A DNA stretch of 59,068 nucleotides from Streptococcaceae bacterium (GCA_031254295.1 JAIRUS010000017.1:1-59068), one strand, 5' to 3'. Numbered from the stretch's first letter, positions 28,001-35,483 are shown. The notes: generated by a model from the letters alone, not told the origin. Translations and numbers: made by a program.

Positions 28001-29475
28001 GAGATAAGGTTCCTGATATTGATTTGAACTTCTCTGGTGATGATCAACCATTTGCCCATCTTGATGTCCGTGATATCTTCGGTGAAGAATATGCCTTCCG
28101 TGCAGGAACAATTGGTACGGTGGCAGATAAAACGGCCTTTGGATTTGTCAAAGGATATGAGCGAGATTATACAAATCAGACTTTCCGAAATGCAGAAGTA
28201 GATCGCTTAGCAACGGGTATTACAGGAGTGAAACGTACGACGGGTCAACACGCGGGCGGTATCATCGTAATCCCAAGCTATATGGATGTTTATGATTTCA
28301 CTCCGATTCAATTTCCAGCTGATGATGTCAACGCGACTTGGAAGACGACCCATTTTGATTTCCATGCGATTCACGACAATATCTTGAAGTTAGATATACT
28401 GGGACATGATGATCCCACGATGATTCGGATGCTTCAAAATCTATCAGGAATAGATCCGATGACGATTCCTTTTGATGACAAAAAAGTGCTCGGCCTGTTT
28501 TCAAGCCCAGAGCCACTTGGTCTGACAAAAGAGCAGGCGATGGCAGATCTTGGGACCTTTGGTATTCCTGAAATGGGAACTTTTACCTCTATGAACATGA
28601 TTGCAGAAGCTAAACCAAAGACATTTGCTGACTTGCTCCAGATTTCGGGACTTTCACATGGTACCGATGTCTGGAAAGGCAATGCTCAAGATTTGATAAA
28701 ATCCAAGGTTGCCACTCTTTCGACTGTTATAGGTTGTCGTGATGACATCATGACCTATCTTATCCATAAAGGACTTGATGAAGGCATGAGCTTCCAGATT
28801 ATGGAGAAAGTCCGTAAAGGTCTATGGATGAAGCTTTCTGATGAAGAGAGAGAAACATATACCGAAGAGATGAAGGCGCACGGGGTACCAAATTGGTACA
28901 TTGAGTCATGTTCAAAGATAAAATACATGTTCCCCAAAGCTCATGCCACCGCCTATATTATGATGGCCTTGCGCGTGGCTTGGTTTAAGGTGCATGAACC
29001 GATGTATTATTACGCTGCTTGGTTTTCGATTCGTGCGAAGAATTTCGATTTAGGTCTCATGTCAGGACCGCTGAGCACAGTCAAGGATAAGATCAAAGAC
29101 ATTCGGAGTCGTGGAAATAATCGGGAAAATCCAGTCACTAACTTAGAAAGTGCCCTCTTGCCAGCACTTGAAATCTGTAATGAAATGCGTGAACGCGGTT
29201 TTGAGTTTGGTAAGCTTGATCTTTATCGCAGTCAAGCTAAGGATTTCGTGATTGACGGCAATACTTTGATTCCACCGTTTATTGTCATGGACGCACTGGG
29301 TGAAGCTGCTGCCGAATCAGTCGTGGAAGCACGACAAACTGGTGAATTCTTAAGTAAACATGAACTCAAACAAAAAACTAGACTAACTCAGACAAATATT
29401 GATGCGCTGGATGCTTTAGGAACATTAGCAGGACTACCAGAGGATAATCAGCTTGATTTGTTTGCGATGATTTAA
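25003..29475 (+). CDS. polC: DNA polymerase III alpha subunit, PolC type
   Basis: The main replicative polymerase of low-GC Gram-positive bacteria, 1490 residues. Order of domains: N-terminal and linker region (the segment near 180-225 is Ala/Lys/Glu-rich and low complexity), OB fold (about 235-345), PHP domain first part (EFHTHTIMSAMDAT near 358), inserted DEDD proofreading exonuclease (YVIFDVETTGLS near 447), PHP second part, zinc motif (CPNQAC...CPDCGEK, about 950-985), polymerase palm with PDIDLNFSGDD near 1004, fingers (GTIGTVADKTAFG near 1036) and the C-terminal clamp-binding end QLDLF. No Shine-Dalgarno is present. A terminator follows the gene. Confidence 0.97.
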   Translation: MENLFEKLAEQIHLPATVLTSQAFESAEIDKVEVHTESRLWHFFLAFDKLLSVQDFKLLSDLTKAAFSEIAEIHLTVCPRKINLDEAQLNDYYQLIFDYPECSSPSFTTIFKKFKLKLNAENQVKLMVTDLPQIDRLANEHLPIINALFEDFGYSELEITAEIDKAQTEEVIAAYEEGVQKQLDEAALASLTATEPNEFLDSSPEPAAPSKKIATKKATLVVEGVQLGREIKDSERTTPMMDAENPERGIVFEGYVFKVEKKEFTNRTTKKTSQMLELYFSDYTTSFIAQKWARAGESEIFDNIVEAAKKGLWVKVKGNLEMDNFKHELVLQIQSLQEIAAKNVRKDLAPDDEKRVEFHTHTIMSAMDATVTASQLVAQAAKWGHKAIAITDHGNAQSYPEAHQAGKKNGIQIIYGVEANLVEDKIPIVFNEEDRDLFEETYVIFDVETTGLSAVHNDLIQIAATKMHKGNPIDSFNEFIDPGYPLSAFTTELTRITDLDVQGSKPLKQVLEEFQAFCEGAILVAHNATFDYGFMNLNYEKNGLPRISQPVVDTLEFARNLLPDLKRYGLGQLTKKFNIGLGAAHHRADSDAEATGRLYFAFLEELRLHFPDIRNLLELNAVLVSEDSYKKVRPKHMTLYAQTQEGLKNIFKLISYSNVNHFADIPRIPRSVLQANRNGVLVGSACSTGEVFDVAMNKSHQEVLEIAKFYDFIEILPPALYEPLLVGGSFKNREEVEETIKELIQVADELNIPAIATGDVHYLAPEDELYREIIVRSLVGAEINWTQGHGADAKPLPLPKAHFRTTDEMLEDFAFLGQDLAKKIVVTNTQALTEKFEVLSPVRDDLYTPVMTFEGGEGSEERITRLSYEKAHEIYGNPLPDVVDERLEKELRSIIGNGFSVIYIIAQELVHRSNARGYLVGSRGSVGSSLVATMIGITEVNPLPPHYICPNQACRHFEVFDDGSFGSGFDMEDKTCPDCGEKLIKNGQDIPFETFLGFKGDKVPDIDLNFSGDDQPFAHLDVRDIFGEEYAFRAGTIGTVADKTAFGFVKGYERDYTNQTFRNAEVDRLATGITGVKRTTGQHAGGIIVIPSYMDVYDFTPIQFPADDVNATWKTTHFDFHAIHDNILKLDILGHDDPTMIRMLQNLSGIDPMTIPFDDKKVLGLFSSPEPLGLTKEQAMADLGTFGIPEMGTFTSMNMIAEAKPKTFADLLQISGLSHGTDVWKGNAQDLIKSKVATLSTVIGCRDDIMTYLIHKGLDEGMSFQIMEKVRKGLWMKLSDEERETYTEEMKAHGVPNWYIESCSKIKYMFPKAHATAYIMMALRVAWFKVHEPMYYYAAWFSIRAKNFDLGLMSGPLSTVKDKIKDIRSRGNNRENPVTNLESALLPALEICNEMRERGFEFGKLDLYRSQAKDFVIDGNTLIPPFIVMDALGEAAAESVVEARQTGEFLSKHELKQKTRLTQTNIDALDALGTLAGLPEDNQLDLFAMI

Positions 29476-29540
29476 TAGCCTTTCTGTGAAGGCACATTAG
29501 AGCTTTAGACTTGTTTGCTGTATGACGATGCTGTTTGAAA

Positions 29541-29571
29541 AAATCTCGAAAATTTTTCGGGATTTTTATTT
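29541..29571 (+). terminator. polC terminator
   Basis: AAATCTCGAAAA (29541-29552) pairs with TTTTCGGGATTT (29554-29565), followed by a T-rich tail. One internal mismatch is present. Confidence 0.7.
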
Positions 29572-29588
29572 TGTCTAAAAAATATAAA

Positions 29589-29624
29589 AAAACTCAAATT
29601 TTTTGAAACATTTTGAGCTTTTTT
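29589..29624 (+). terminator. Second terminator-like hairpin before comGA
   Basis: CTCAAA (29593-29598) and TTTGAG (29612-29617) form a stem flanked by an A-run and a T-run (to 29624). The T-run runs into the candidate ComX box. Confidence 0.6.
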
Positions 29625-29631
29625 ACGTATA
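29624..29631 (+). promoter_or_regulatory. ComX (cin-box) type promoter of comG
   Basis: TACGTATA (29624-29631) preceded by a T-run matches the streptococcal competence box TACGAATA at 7 of 8 positions. It lies 27 bp before the comGA start. No sigma-A -10 is placed better. It is expected to be read by the alternative sigma factor ComX. Confidence 0.75.
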
Positions 29632-29657
29632 GATAGATAAGGAGGAAATAATAAAAA

Positions 29658-30599
29658 GTGAAAGATGAAGCAGGTAAAATTTTACAAAATGCGATTGACT
29701 TTGGCGCAAACGATGTATACTTTCTGCCTGAAAATGACGGCTATCAAGTATACCTCAGAAATTCACTAGAGAGAAAATTTCTGACAAGGCTAAAAAAAGA
29801 CCGAGCGCAGGCCTTGATTTCGCATTTTAAGTTTTTAGCAGGTATGAATGTTGGAGAGAAAAGGAGAACTCAACTTGGTGCAGTTCTATATGATATCGCC
29901 AAAAGTCATCATCGTCTGCGTCTGTCAACGGTGGGAGATTTTCAAGGTCGGGAAAGTTTGGTTATTCGCTTCCTGCATGATTTTACAAATCGCTTAGAGT
30001 TTTGGTTTGAAGATGATTATTCAGAAGCTATGAAATTGATTCAAAATCGCGGGCTTTATCTATTTTCAGGACCAGTTGGTTCGGGAAAGACCTCCTTGAT
30101 GTATGCAATTGCAGCAGAAAAGTTTGAAACGAGACAAGTGATTACGATTGAAGATCCAGTTGAAATTGTGAATAGCCAGTTCTTACAACTAGTGCGTAAT
30201 GACACGATTGGAAATTCTTATGACGAGTTGATTAAATTGTCTCTGCGACATATGCCTGATTTAGTCATTGTCGGTGAGATACGAGATGAGAAAACAGCTC
30301 GGGCTGTGATTCGCGCAAGCTTAACAGGCTATACGGTTTTCTCGACGATTCATGCCAAGTCAATTAATGGCGTCTATTCCAGACTTCTTGAATTGGGAGT
30401 ATCAACCCAAGAAATTGCCAATTCTTTAAATGGAGTAATTTATCAACGATTGCTAAAGGGAAAGGGGGTGATAGATTATGAAGAAAAAAGCTTTGAAAAA
30501 CACTCAGCTAAAATCTGGAACTGGAAGATTGATGATTTGCTGGCGCAAGGTGTTGTTGATATTGACGAAGCAGCGCGGGAGAAAATTAAGCTTGACTAA
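29658..30599 (+). CDS. comGA: Competence pilus ATPase ComGA
   Basis: A secretion-type (GspE/PilB-like) ATPase that powers assembly of the DNA-uptake pilus. The 313-residue product has Walker A GPVGSGKTS near residue 141, the Asp box EDPVEI near 167, Walker B DLVIVGEIRD near 203 and the His box STIHAKS near 232. The start is GTG 29658, with GGAGG 12 nt upstream. The zinc tetracysteine found in larger PilB homologues is absent, as is usual for ComGA. comGB begins inside it. Confidence 0.94.
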   Translation: MKDEAGKILQNAIDFGANDVYFLPENDGYQVYLRNSLERKFLTRLKKDRAQALISHFKFLAGMNVGEKRRTQLGAVLYDIAKSHHRLRLSTVGDFQGRESLVIRFLHDFTNRLEFWFEDDYSEAMKLIQNRGLYLFSGPVGSGKTSLMYAIAAEKFETRQVITIEDPVEIVNSQFLQLVRNDTIGNSYDELIKLSLRHMPDLVIVGEIRDEKTARAVIRASLTGYTVFSTIHAKSINGVYSRLLELGVSTQEIANSLNGVIYQRLLKGKGVIDYEEKSFEKHSAKIWNWKIDDLLAQGVVDIDEAAREKIKLD

Positions 30600-31575
30600 G
30601 CAAATCAAACTTATTCAGCTGATGAACAACCTTTTTGCAAGTGGATTTCAATTTTCAGAGATTATTGATTTTTTGGAGCGCTCAAAACTTGCAAAAGTAG
30701 AATTTACATCACTTATGCGACAAGGAATGGTTGAAGGGCTTGGACTTTCGGAGATATTTTTAAGGCTCCAATTTTCTCCAGCAGTTGTGACACAAATTGC
30801 TTTAGCAGAAAGCCATGGAAATCTTGTTGAGACAATGAAGTTGGTTGAAACAAATTTAAGAAAAATTGAGTCAGTGAAAAAGAAATTAATTTCCATAGCG
30901 ACTTATCCAGTTATTTTACTTAGCTTTTTGATTTTAATTATGGTTGGCATGAAAAATTATTTAATTCCAGAGCTTGCATCAGATACTGCTAGTCATAATA
31001 TCGCAGTGAACATTGTTTCAAATTTGCCAACAATTTTTAGCTGTTTAAGCATAAGCACTTTAATCTTAGTACTCTTGCTAATCTGGAAGATAAAGAGAAC
31101 AAGTCCATTGAAGAATTATCAATTTGCAAGTCGTATACCTCTCATCAAGGGTTATACGAAACTCTATGTAACAGCATATTTTACTCGTGAATGGGGTGTG
31201 CTAATTTCTCAAGGCTTGGAATTAAAAGAAATATTTCAAATCTCAAGTAACGCCAGATCAAAACTTTTTGCCGAGGTAGGACAGGAACTTGATAAAAAGT
31301 TAGTGCTCGGAGAAGAATTTCATAAGTCGAGTCAATCGTTAAAAATTTTCACCCCAGAGCTTTCGCTTATGATTGAATATGGCGAGATGAAAGGAAAATT
31401 AGGCCAAGAATTACTGATCTTTTCAGAAGAATCATGGGAGAAATTCTTTCAGAAAATTAATCAGATTATGCAACTTATACAACCCTTGATTTTCCTGTTT
31501 GTTGCACTAGCTATCGTACTTATCTACGCAGCGATGCTCTTGCCGATTTATCAAAATATTAATATGGCAGTTTAG
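30478..31575 (+). CDS. comGB: Competence pilus membrane platform protein ComGB
   Basis: A GspF/PilC-like integral membrane protein, 365 residues. ATG 30478 is chosen because AAGGGGGTGAT lies 3-4 nt upstream, nearly a perfect match to the anti-Shine-Dalgarno; it overlaps comGA by 122 bp. Residues 1-40 are then very basic and unlike other ComGB proteins. The usual homology begins at LTKQIKLIQLMNNLFASGF, where TTG 30592 is a possible alternative start. Two cytoplasmic halves flank membrane helices near 140-165 and 180-205, with a last helix near the C-terminus. Confidence 0.88.
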   Translation: MKKKALKNTQLKSGTGRLMICWRKVLLILTKQRGRKLSLTKQIKLIQLMNNLFASGFQFSEIIDFLERSKLAKVEFTSLMRQGMVEGLGLSEIFLRLQFSPAVVTQIALAESHGNLVETMKLVETNLRKIESVKKKLISIATYPVILLSFLILIMVGMKNYLIPELASDTASHNIAVNIVSNLPTIFSCLSISTLILVLLLIWKIKRTSPLKNYQFASRIPLIKGYTKLYVTAYFTREWGVLISQGLELKEIFQISSNARSKLFAEVGQELDKKLVLGEEFHKSSQSLKIFTPELSLMIEYGEMKGKLGQELLIFSEESWEKFFQKINQIMQLIQPLIFLFVALAIVLIYAAMLLPIYQNINMAV

Positions 31576-31628
31576 CTTTAAGACCACATGAACAACTAGT
31601 TAAATAAAATAAATTTTAAGGAGAAATT

Positions 31629-31958
31629 ATGATGAAAAACATAATCCAGAAGTATATAAAAAAACCAAAGGTAAGAGCTTTTACCTTGATTGAAATGTTG
31701 GTGGTTCTACTAATTATTTCAATATTAATTCTGCTTTTTGTACCAAACTTGGCTAAGCAAAAAGATCAGGTAAAAAAGACTGGGAATGCTGCAGTTGTAA
31801 AAGTTGTCGAAAGTCAAGTGGAATTGTATGAGCTAAATCATACAGATATTCCGAGCTTAGGTAGTTTGGTATCAAATGGCAATATTACCCAAAAGCAGGC
31901 TGATGCCTATAAACAATATTATGCAGAGAATCCAAATGAAAATCCTCAAGTCAAATAA
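31629..31958 (+). CDS. comGC: Major pseudopilin ComGC
   Basis: The main subunit of the competence pseudopilus, 109 residues. The prepilin signal reads KVRAFTLIEMLVVLLIISIL, with cleavage expected before Phe by the prepilin peptidase ComC. The Glu at position 5 of the mature protein is present. The C-terminal part (ESQVELYELNH, LVSNGNITQKQADAYK) matches ComGC. AAGGAG precedes two adjacent ATG codons (31629 and 31632). The coding end overlaps comGD. Confidence 0.94.
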   Translation: MMKNIIQKYIKKPKVRAFTLIEMLVVLLIISILILLFVPNLAKQKDQVKKTGNAAVVKVVESQVELYELNHTDIPSLGSLVSNGNITQKQADAYKQYYAENPNENPQVK

Positions 31959-32430
31959 AGCTTTTACCTTGATTGAAATACTAATTACTAAAAATAACAG
32001 CTTTTTTAACTTGAAAAAATTGAAGAAAAAGAGCTGCTCCGGATTCACTTTATTAGAAACCTTGTTGGTGTTATCAATCACTTTATTTCTTGTCACAATG
32101 TTTTCATTCACCATGACTAAAAGCGTGCATATAGTTCGTGGTGAGCTTTTTGTGGCAGAGTTTGAAGAGCAATATAAAAATACGCAACTTCGGGCTAGCG
32201 CTTTTAGAAAAGAGTTAGAGTTTTCGGCCTCTGGAAACAAATTGATTGCAGGAGGGCAAGTGATTAAAATACCAGAGGAAGTTAAAGTGGATAATTTTAA
32301 GATAAAATTTGACAAATATGGCAATAATTCGAGTTTAGCAAAACTCAGATTGCATTTGCCTTGCGAAACGAAAACTATAAGCTATCAGTTGGAGATGGGA
32401 AGTGGAAAATATAAAAAAACGTTCCAATAG
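31936..32430 (+). CDS. comGD: Minor pseudopilin ComGD, with duplicated prepilin signal
   Basis: A 164-residue minor pseudopilin. ATG 31936 lies within the comGC end and gives MKILKSNKAFTLIEI, a complete prepilin-like motif. After about 24 residues of linker a second motif appears: KKKSCSGFTLLETLLVLS, which is the expected ComGD start. A TTG at 32011 would give only the second motif but has no ribosome site. The 21 bp at 31958-31978 match the comGC signal region (31677-31697) exactly, suggesting local duplication. The remainder is a typical pseudopilin body with no cysteine pair. Confidence 0.8.
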   Translation: MKILKSNKAFTLIEILITKNNSFFNLKKLKKKSCSGFTLLETLLVLSITLFLVTMFSFTMTKSVHIVRGELFVAEFEEQYKNTQLRASAFRKELEFSASGNKLIAGGQVIKIPEEVKVDNFKIKFDKYGNNSSLAKLRLHLPCETKTISYQLEMGSGKYKKTFQ

Positions 32431-32710
32431 AGCCTATGTGCTTTTGGAGAGTTTAATTGCGCTAGGTTTGCTGGCAATGTTAACAACCTTTACGTTGACC
32501 GACATCAATTCAGCACAAAAGCAAAGTCAAGCTCTAATTAAACAGAATGAAGCACTGAATATTGCAAAAATGGCGATGGATTCGAATCAACCAAAACTTA
32601 CAGCAAATGGTGTCTCTATTAGCCTCTTAGAAGAAAGTAAAAATGTGATTGTCCGGGATTTACATGGAAAGGAGTTATTGCATCTTGAGATTCTTGAAAT
32701 TCAAAAATAA
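32402..32710 (+). CDS. comGE: Minor pseudopilin ComGE
   Basis: A 102-residue protein starting at GTG 32402 inside the comGD end. The N-terminal NRAYVLLESLIALGLLAML is a pseudopilin signal with the mature Glu present. The rest has little sequence identity to anything, as is normal for ComGE. It overlaps comGF. Confidence 0.82.
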   Translation: MENIKKRSNRAYVLLESLIALGLLAMLTTFTLTDINSAQKQSQALIKQNEALNIAKMAMDSNQPKLTANGVSISLLEESKNVIVRDLHGKELLHLEILEIQK

Positions 32711-33116
32711 GGCTTTTACACTATTGGAATGCCTTGTGGCATTGTTTGTAATCGCTGGCTCAGTTGAGCTAATATCAGCTTTGACAAAACTTGTCAGACA
32801 AGAGATTGTGAAAGGACGGGACTCAATTGACTTGGACTGGCAAATATTTTGCAACCAACTTAGAAATGAACTTGACGGATCAGAGTTTGTAAAAATTGAA
32901 GGGAATTTTTTATATGTAAATAAAGGTTCAAGCCAATGGCGTTTTGGGAAAGTTGGGCTCGCCTCAGATTTTCGAAAGACAAATGCTGATGGTCGCGGTT
33001 ATCAACCCATGCTCTTTGGTATTTCAGCCTTACAAATTTCAGAGAATGAAAAACTGATAAAAATTAATTTCGAGATGGAGGGTGGAGGCAAAAAATTATT
33101 TTATTACAAATTTTAA
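32685..33116 (+). CDS. comGF: Minor pseudopilin ComGF
   Basis: A pseudopilin with the signal NKAFTLLECLVALFVIAGS and the ComGF-type core (DWQIFCNQLRNEL, YVNKGSSQWRFGKVG, GRGYQPMLFGI). TTG 32685 is chosen because AAAGGAG (32668-32674) is 10 nt upstream, giving 143 residues. ATG 32664 is in frame but has no ribosome site. It is translated from within comGE. Confidence 0.85.
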   Translation: MRFLKFKNKAFTLLECLVALFVIAGSVELISALTKLVRQEIVKGRDSIDLDWQIFCNQLRNELDGSEFVKIEGNFLYVNKGSSQWRFGKVGLASDFRKTNADGRGYQPMLFGISALQISENEKLIKINFEMEGGGKKLFYYKF

Positions 33117-33388
33117 AAAAGAAGAATCATGCAGGTGTTCTTTTGTACACAATGATAATAGCTGTGATTTTTAGTGTGATTCTAAAGTTCTTTTTAGGCA
33201 TGCAGTTGGAACAAGCTAAAAACTTGAAAGCAGAGCGGCAATATATGACAGCCCAAATAATGTATACAGTCACTAAAAAGCAAGATGCAAAGTCAATTCG
33301 TTTTAATACTGGAATGGTTGTCACAAAGGATAGAAAATCATATATTGTAACTCTTTTGGACGGTAGCAAGTATTCTTTCGGAATTTAA
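33095..33388 (+). CDS. comGG: ComGG pseudopilin, probably with an ATT start
   Basis: The C-terminal gene of the comG set. The frame is open from 33068. Its hydrophobic pilin-type helix (NHAGVLLYTMIIAVIFSVIL) begins before the first standard start (TTG 33143), so starting there would remove the basic leader and processing region. TGGAGG (33083-33088) lies 6-9 nt before ATT 33095 and ATT 33098, which makes an ATT start the simplest reading. The product is then about 97 residues, with lysines before the helix. As in other ComGG proteins the mature Glu5 is absent. Confidence 0.7.
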   Translation: MILLQILKKKNHAGVLLYTMIIAVIFSVILKFFLGMQLEQAKNLKAERQYMTAQIMYTVTKKQDAKSIRFNTGMVVTKDRKSYIVTLLDGSKYSFGI

Positions 33389-33391
33389 GTT

Positions 33392-33443
33392 TTGACAAGA
33401 GCATTTATATTTGATATCCTTAACTGGTTAATTAACCAGTTAA
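33392..33443 (+). promoter_or_regulatory. Zinc-responsive promoter with two ZitR/AdcR boxes
   Basis: TTGACA (33392-33397), a 17-nt spacer and extended -10 TGaTATCCT (33412-33420). Directly after lie TTAACTGGTTAA (33420-33431) and TTAACCAGTTAA (33432-33443), two abutting copies of the TTAACYRGTTAA box of ZitR/AdcR. The second box touches the ribosome site of zitR. Autoregulation by Zn-bound ZitR is expected. Confidence 0.9.
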
Positions 33444-33452
33444 GGAATTGTT

Positions 33453-33878
33453 ATGGAACTAGAAAATAAAATTAGTTTATTTATAAATAGAGTTAGCCAA
33501 CGCGATTTATTGCTTGGCAAATGTGAAAGTGAAGATTCATTGACGAGTACGCAGGAGCATATTTTGATGCTGCTCTCGAAAAATCAAAGCGTAACGAGCA
33601 GTTATCTTGCAGAAGAATTAGGAATTTCAGCTGCAGCTATCAGCAAGGCGATAAAGGTCCTTCAAGATCATAATTTCATAAAGGCAGAGCGTCGTCAAAA
33701 TGATGAGCGGGTTGTTGCATTGTATTTAACAGAAAAAGGTATGCCTATCGCGAGCGAGCATGCAGAACATCATGACAAGACTCTTGCAGCTTATAAGCAG
33801 ATTCTTTCGAGTTTTAACTCTATGGACCAAAAAGTTATTGCAGAATTTATTAGTAAGTTAGAAGAGGTGTTTTCTTGA
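33453..33878 (+). CDS. zitR: Zinc-dependent MarR-family repressor ZitR
   Basis: A 141-residue MarR-type winged-helix protein of the ZitR/AdcR group, which represses zinc uptake genes when zinc is sufficient. The N-terminal LLLGKCESEDSLTSTQEHILMLL region contains Cys and Glu residues of the zinc site (about residues 24-42). The recognition helix region is GISAAAISKAIKVL near 63-76. The His-rich SEHAEHHDK near 107 supplies further ligands. AAGGA precedes the ATG. Two consensus boxes lie in its promoter. It overlaps the next gene by 4 nt. Confidence 0.92.
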   Translation: MELENKISLFINRVSQRDLLLGKCESEDSLTSTQEHILMLLSKNQSVTSSYLAEELGISAAAISKAIKVLQDHNFIKAERRQNDERVVALYLTEKGMPIASEHAEHHDKTLAAYKQILSSFNSMDQKVIAEFISKLEEVFS

Positions 33879-34636
33879 TTTTTTTGATTTTTGCGAGTTT
33901 GATTGGTGACATCATCGCCATTGCTTTTGGAGCTTCGATGCTTTTTTGGAAACGAGGAGTGGAAGCTTTTGCAAGTTATGCAACTCCTTTTGCGGCTGGT
34001 GCTTTGCTTGGTGCAGCTTTTACAGATTTGTTGCCTGATGCGGCAGAGTCTGGAAAATATGAAAATGGCTTGTTAGGTGCCATGGTTGGTATTCTGGTTT
34101 TTTTCCTCTTAGAACGTTTTGTTCACTGGGTTCATCATCATCGTGATGAAAATAATAGTCAGCAAGATCATGATGCGACAATCCCATTGATTATTTTTGG
34201 CAATATTATACATCGTGCTATTGATGGCGTCTCAATTGCTGCTGGCTTTCTAACAAACTCAAGATTAGGTTTAATTGTGACTTTAGCGATTGTTCTGCAT
34301 GAAATTCCGCATACAGTAGGCGATTTTGGTCTCTTAATTTATAAGGGGTTAAAACGTAAAAATGTCTTAATTATAAATGTAACTGTGGCTTTATTCACAA
34401 CTTTGATAGCAATAGTAGTGTATATGGCAGGTCATGTCATAAATTTACCGCTTGATATGTTGATCGGGACAACTGCTGGATTCTTTATTTATATAGCGGT
34501 GAGCGACATCATTCCTGATATTCACGTGCATGAAGATAGGCGATTTATAGGGCTACAATCACTTTTGTTGATAGTGGGAGCTGTTGGCTTTGCGTTTTTG
34601 ATGAGTTTGCTTCATCATTATTTTGGAGCTATTTAA
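33875..34636 (+). CDS. ZIP-family divalent metal transporter
   Basis: A 253-residue polytopic membrane protein of the ZIP family (zinc/iron permeases). The metal-binding transmembrane motifs are HRAIDGVSIAAGF (about residues 112-124) and HEIPHTVGDFG (about 143-153). A His-rich loop (HWVHHHRDENN) lies near 87. TTG 33875 overlaps the zitR stop (TTGA), with GAGGTG upstream, so translation is coupled. In L. lactis zitR is followed by the ABC zinc-uptake genes zitSQP; here a ZIP permease takes that place. The 3' end overlaps the convergent rlu gene by 78 bp. Confidence 0.88.
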   Translation: MIFLIFASLIGDIIAIAFGASMLFWKRGVEAFASYATPFAAGALLGAAFTDLLPDAAESGKYENGLLGAMVGILVFFLLERFVHWVHHHRDENNSQQDHDATIPLIIFGNIIHRAIDGVSIAAGFLTNSRLGLIVTLAIVLHEIPHTVGDFGLLIYKGLKRKNVLIINVTVALFTTLIAIVVYMAGHVINLPLDMLIGTTAGFFIYIAVSDIIPDIHVHEDRRFIGLQSLLLIVGAVGFAFLMSLLHHYFGAI

Positions 34637-35476
34637 GGCATTATCAAAACTAGGGCTAGGTGCAGAGATTTCAATTTTTTCAAAACTAAAAGGTAGGGTT
34701 AGAATCATCTTTTGGGCATGTAAGAGCATGCGTTCAGCTGATTTCCCGCCATATAAAACGTCGCCAAGAATAGGGTGGTTCAGGCTAGACAAATGTATCC
34801 GAATCTGGTGAGTTCTACCCGTAGATAAAATACAATGAATCAAAGAGAATTGTTTAAAGATTTTTAAAACTTCAACCTGAGTGTTAGCGATTTGACCTTG
34901 TTTGCTGACAATTCTCTTTTTTGAATCGTGACGATCTCGCCCGATATTCTTATTGATTGAAAATCTTTCTTCTGAAAAAGTTCCATGAACAATGGCATCG
35001 TATTCGCGATGAATTGCTCGCTTTTCAAGCAAACTGCTAAGAATGGGAAGGACAAATTGATTTTTCGCAAAAAGAACAGCCCCCGAAGTTTCAAAATCTA
35101 GTCGATGCACAACGTATATATCATGCCCACAGTAGGCGGAGACATGATTCTGGAGTGCAATTTCGTTCTCAAAATTTGCATGTGTTTTCATATTTTCAGG
35201 CTTATTTACAACAATAACGTCTTCATTCTCATAAAGGACATCGCAAAGGTTAGGATTTCCATTTTTCAAGTTTGCAGAGGATTCTTTGAAATTGACTTTA
35301 ATAATATCATTGGCTTTCACAAAAGAGAGGTAGTTTGGAATAGTTCCATTTACTGTCAGCCTTTTTTCCATACGGATTAAATGACGCTCTGCTTTAGGGA
35401 CTAACCAGAGCTTTAGCAATTCTTCAACAGTTAGTCCGTCAAATTGCTCAGAAACCTTAATTTCACGTGTTTTCAT
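34559..35476 (-). CDS. RluA-family 23S rRNA/tRNA pseudouridine synthase
   Basis: A 305-residue pseudouridine synthase. An N-terminal S4-like segment (GLTVEELLKLWLVPKAERHLI) precedes the catalytic domain, where HRLDFETSGAVLFAKN (about residues 124-139) holds the catalytic Asp, and STGRTHQIRIHLSSL lies near 225. ATG 35476 is selected because an extended -10 (TGtTACAAT) ends 7 nt before it. The in-frame ATG at 35500 lies upstream of that promoter. The exact RNA target is not predictable. The last 78 bp overlap the ZIP gene tail to tail. Confidence 0.88.
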   Translation of the reverse strand: MKTREIKVSEQFDGLTVEELLKLWLVPKAERHLIRMEKRLTVNGTIPNYLSFVKANDIIKVNFKESSANLKNGNPNLCDVLYENEDVIVVNKPENMKTHANFENEIALQNHVSAYCGHDIYVVHRLDFETSGAVLFAKNQFVLPILSSLLEKRAIHREYDAIVHGTFSEERFSINKNIGRDRHDSKKRIVSKQGQIANTQVEVLKIFKQFSLIHCILSTGRTHQIRIHLSSLNHPILGDVLYGGKSAERMLLHAQKMILTLPFSFEKIEISAPSPSFDNALNSSKIMMKQTHQKRKANSSHYQQK

Positions 35477-35483
35477 CGTTTTT

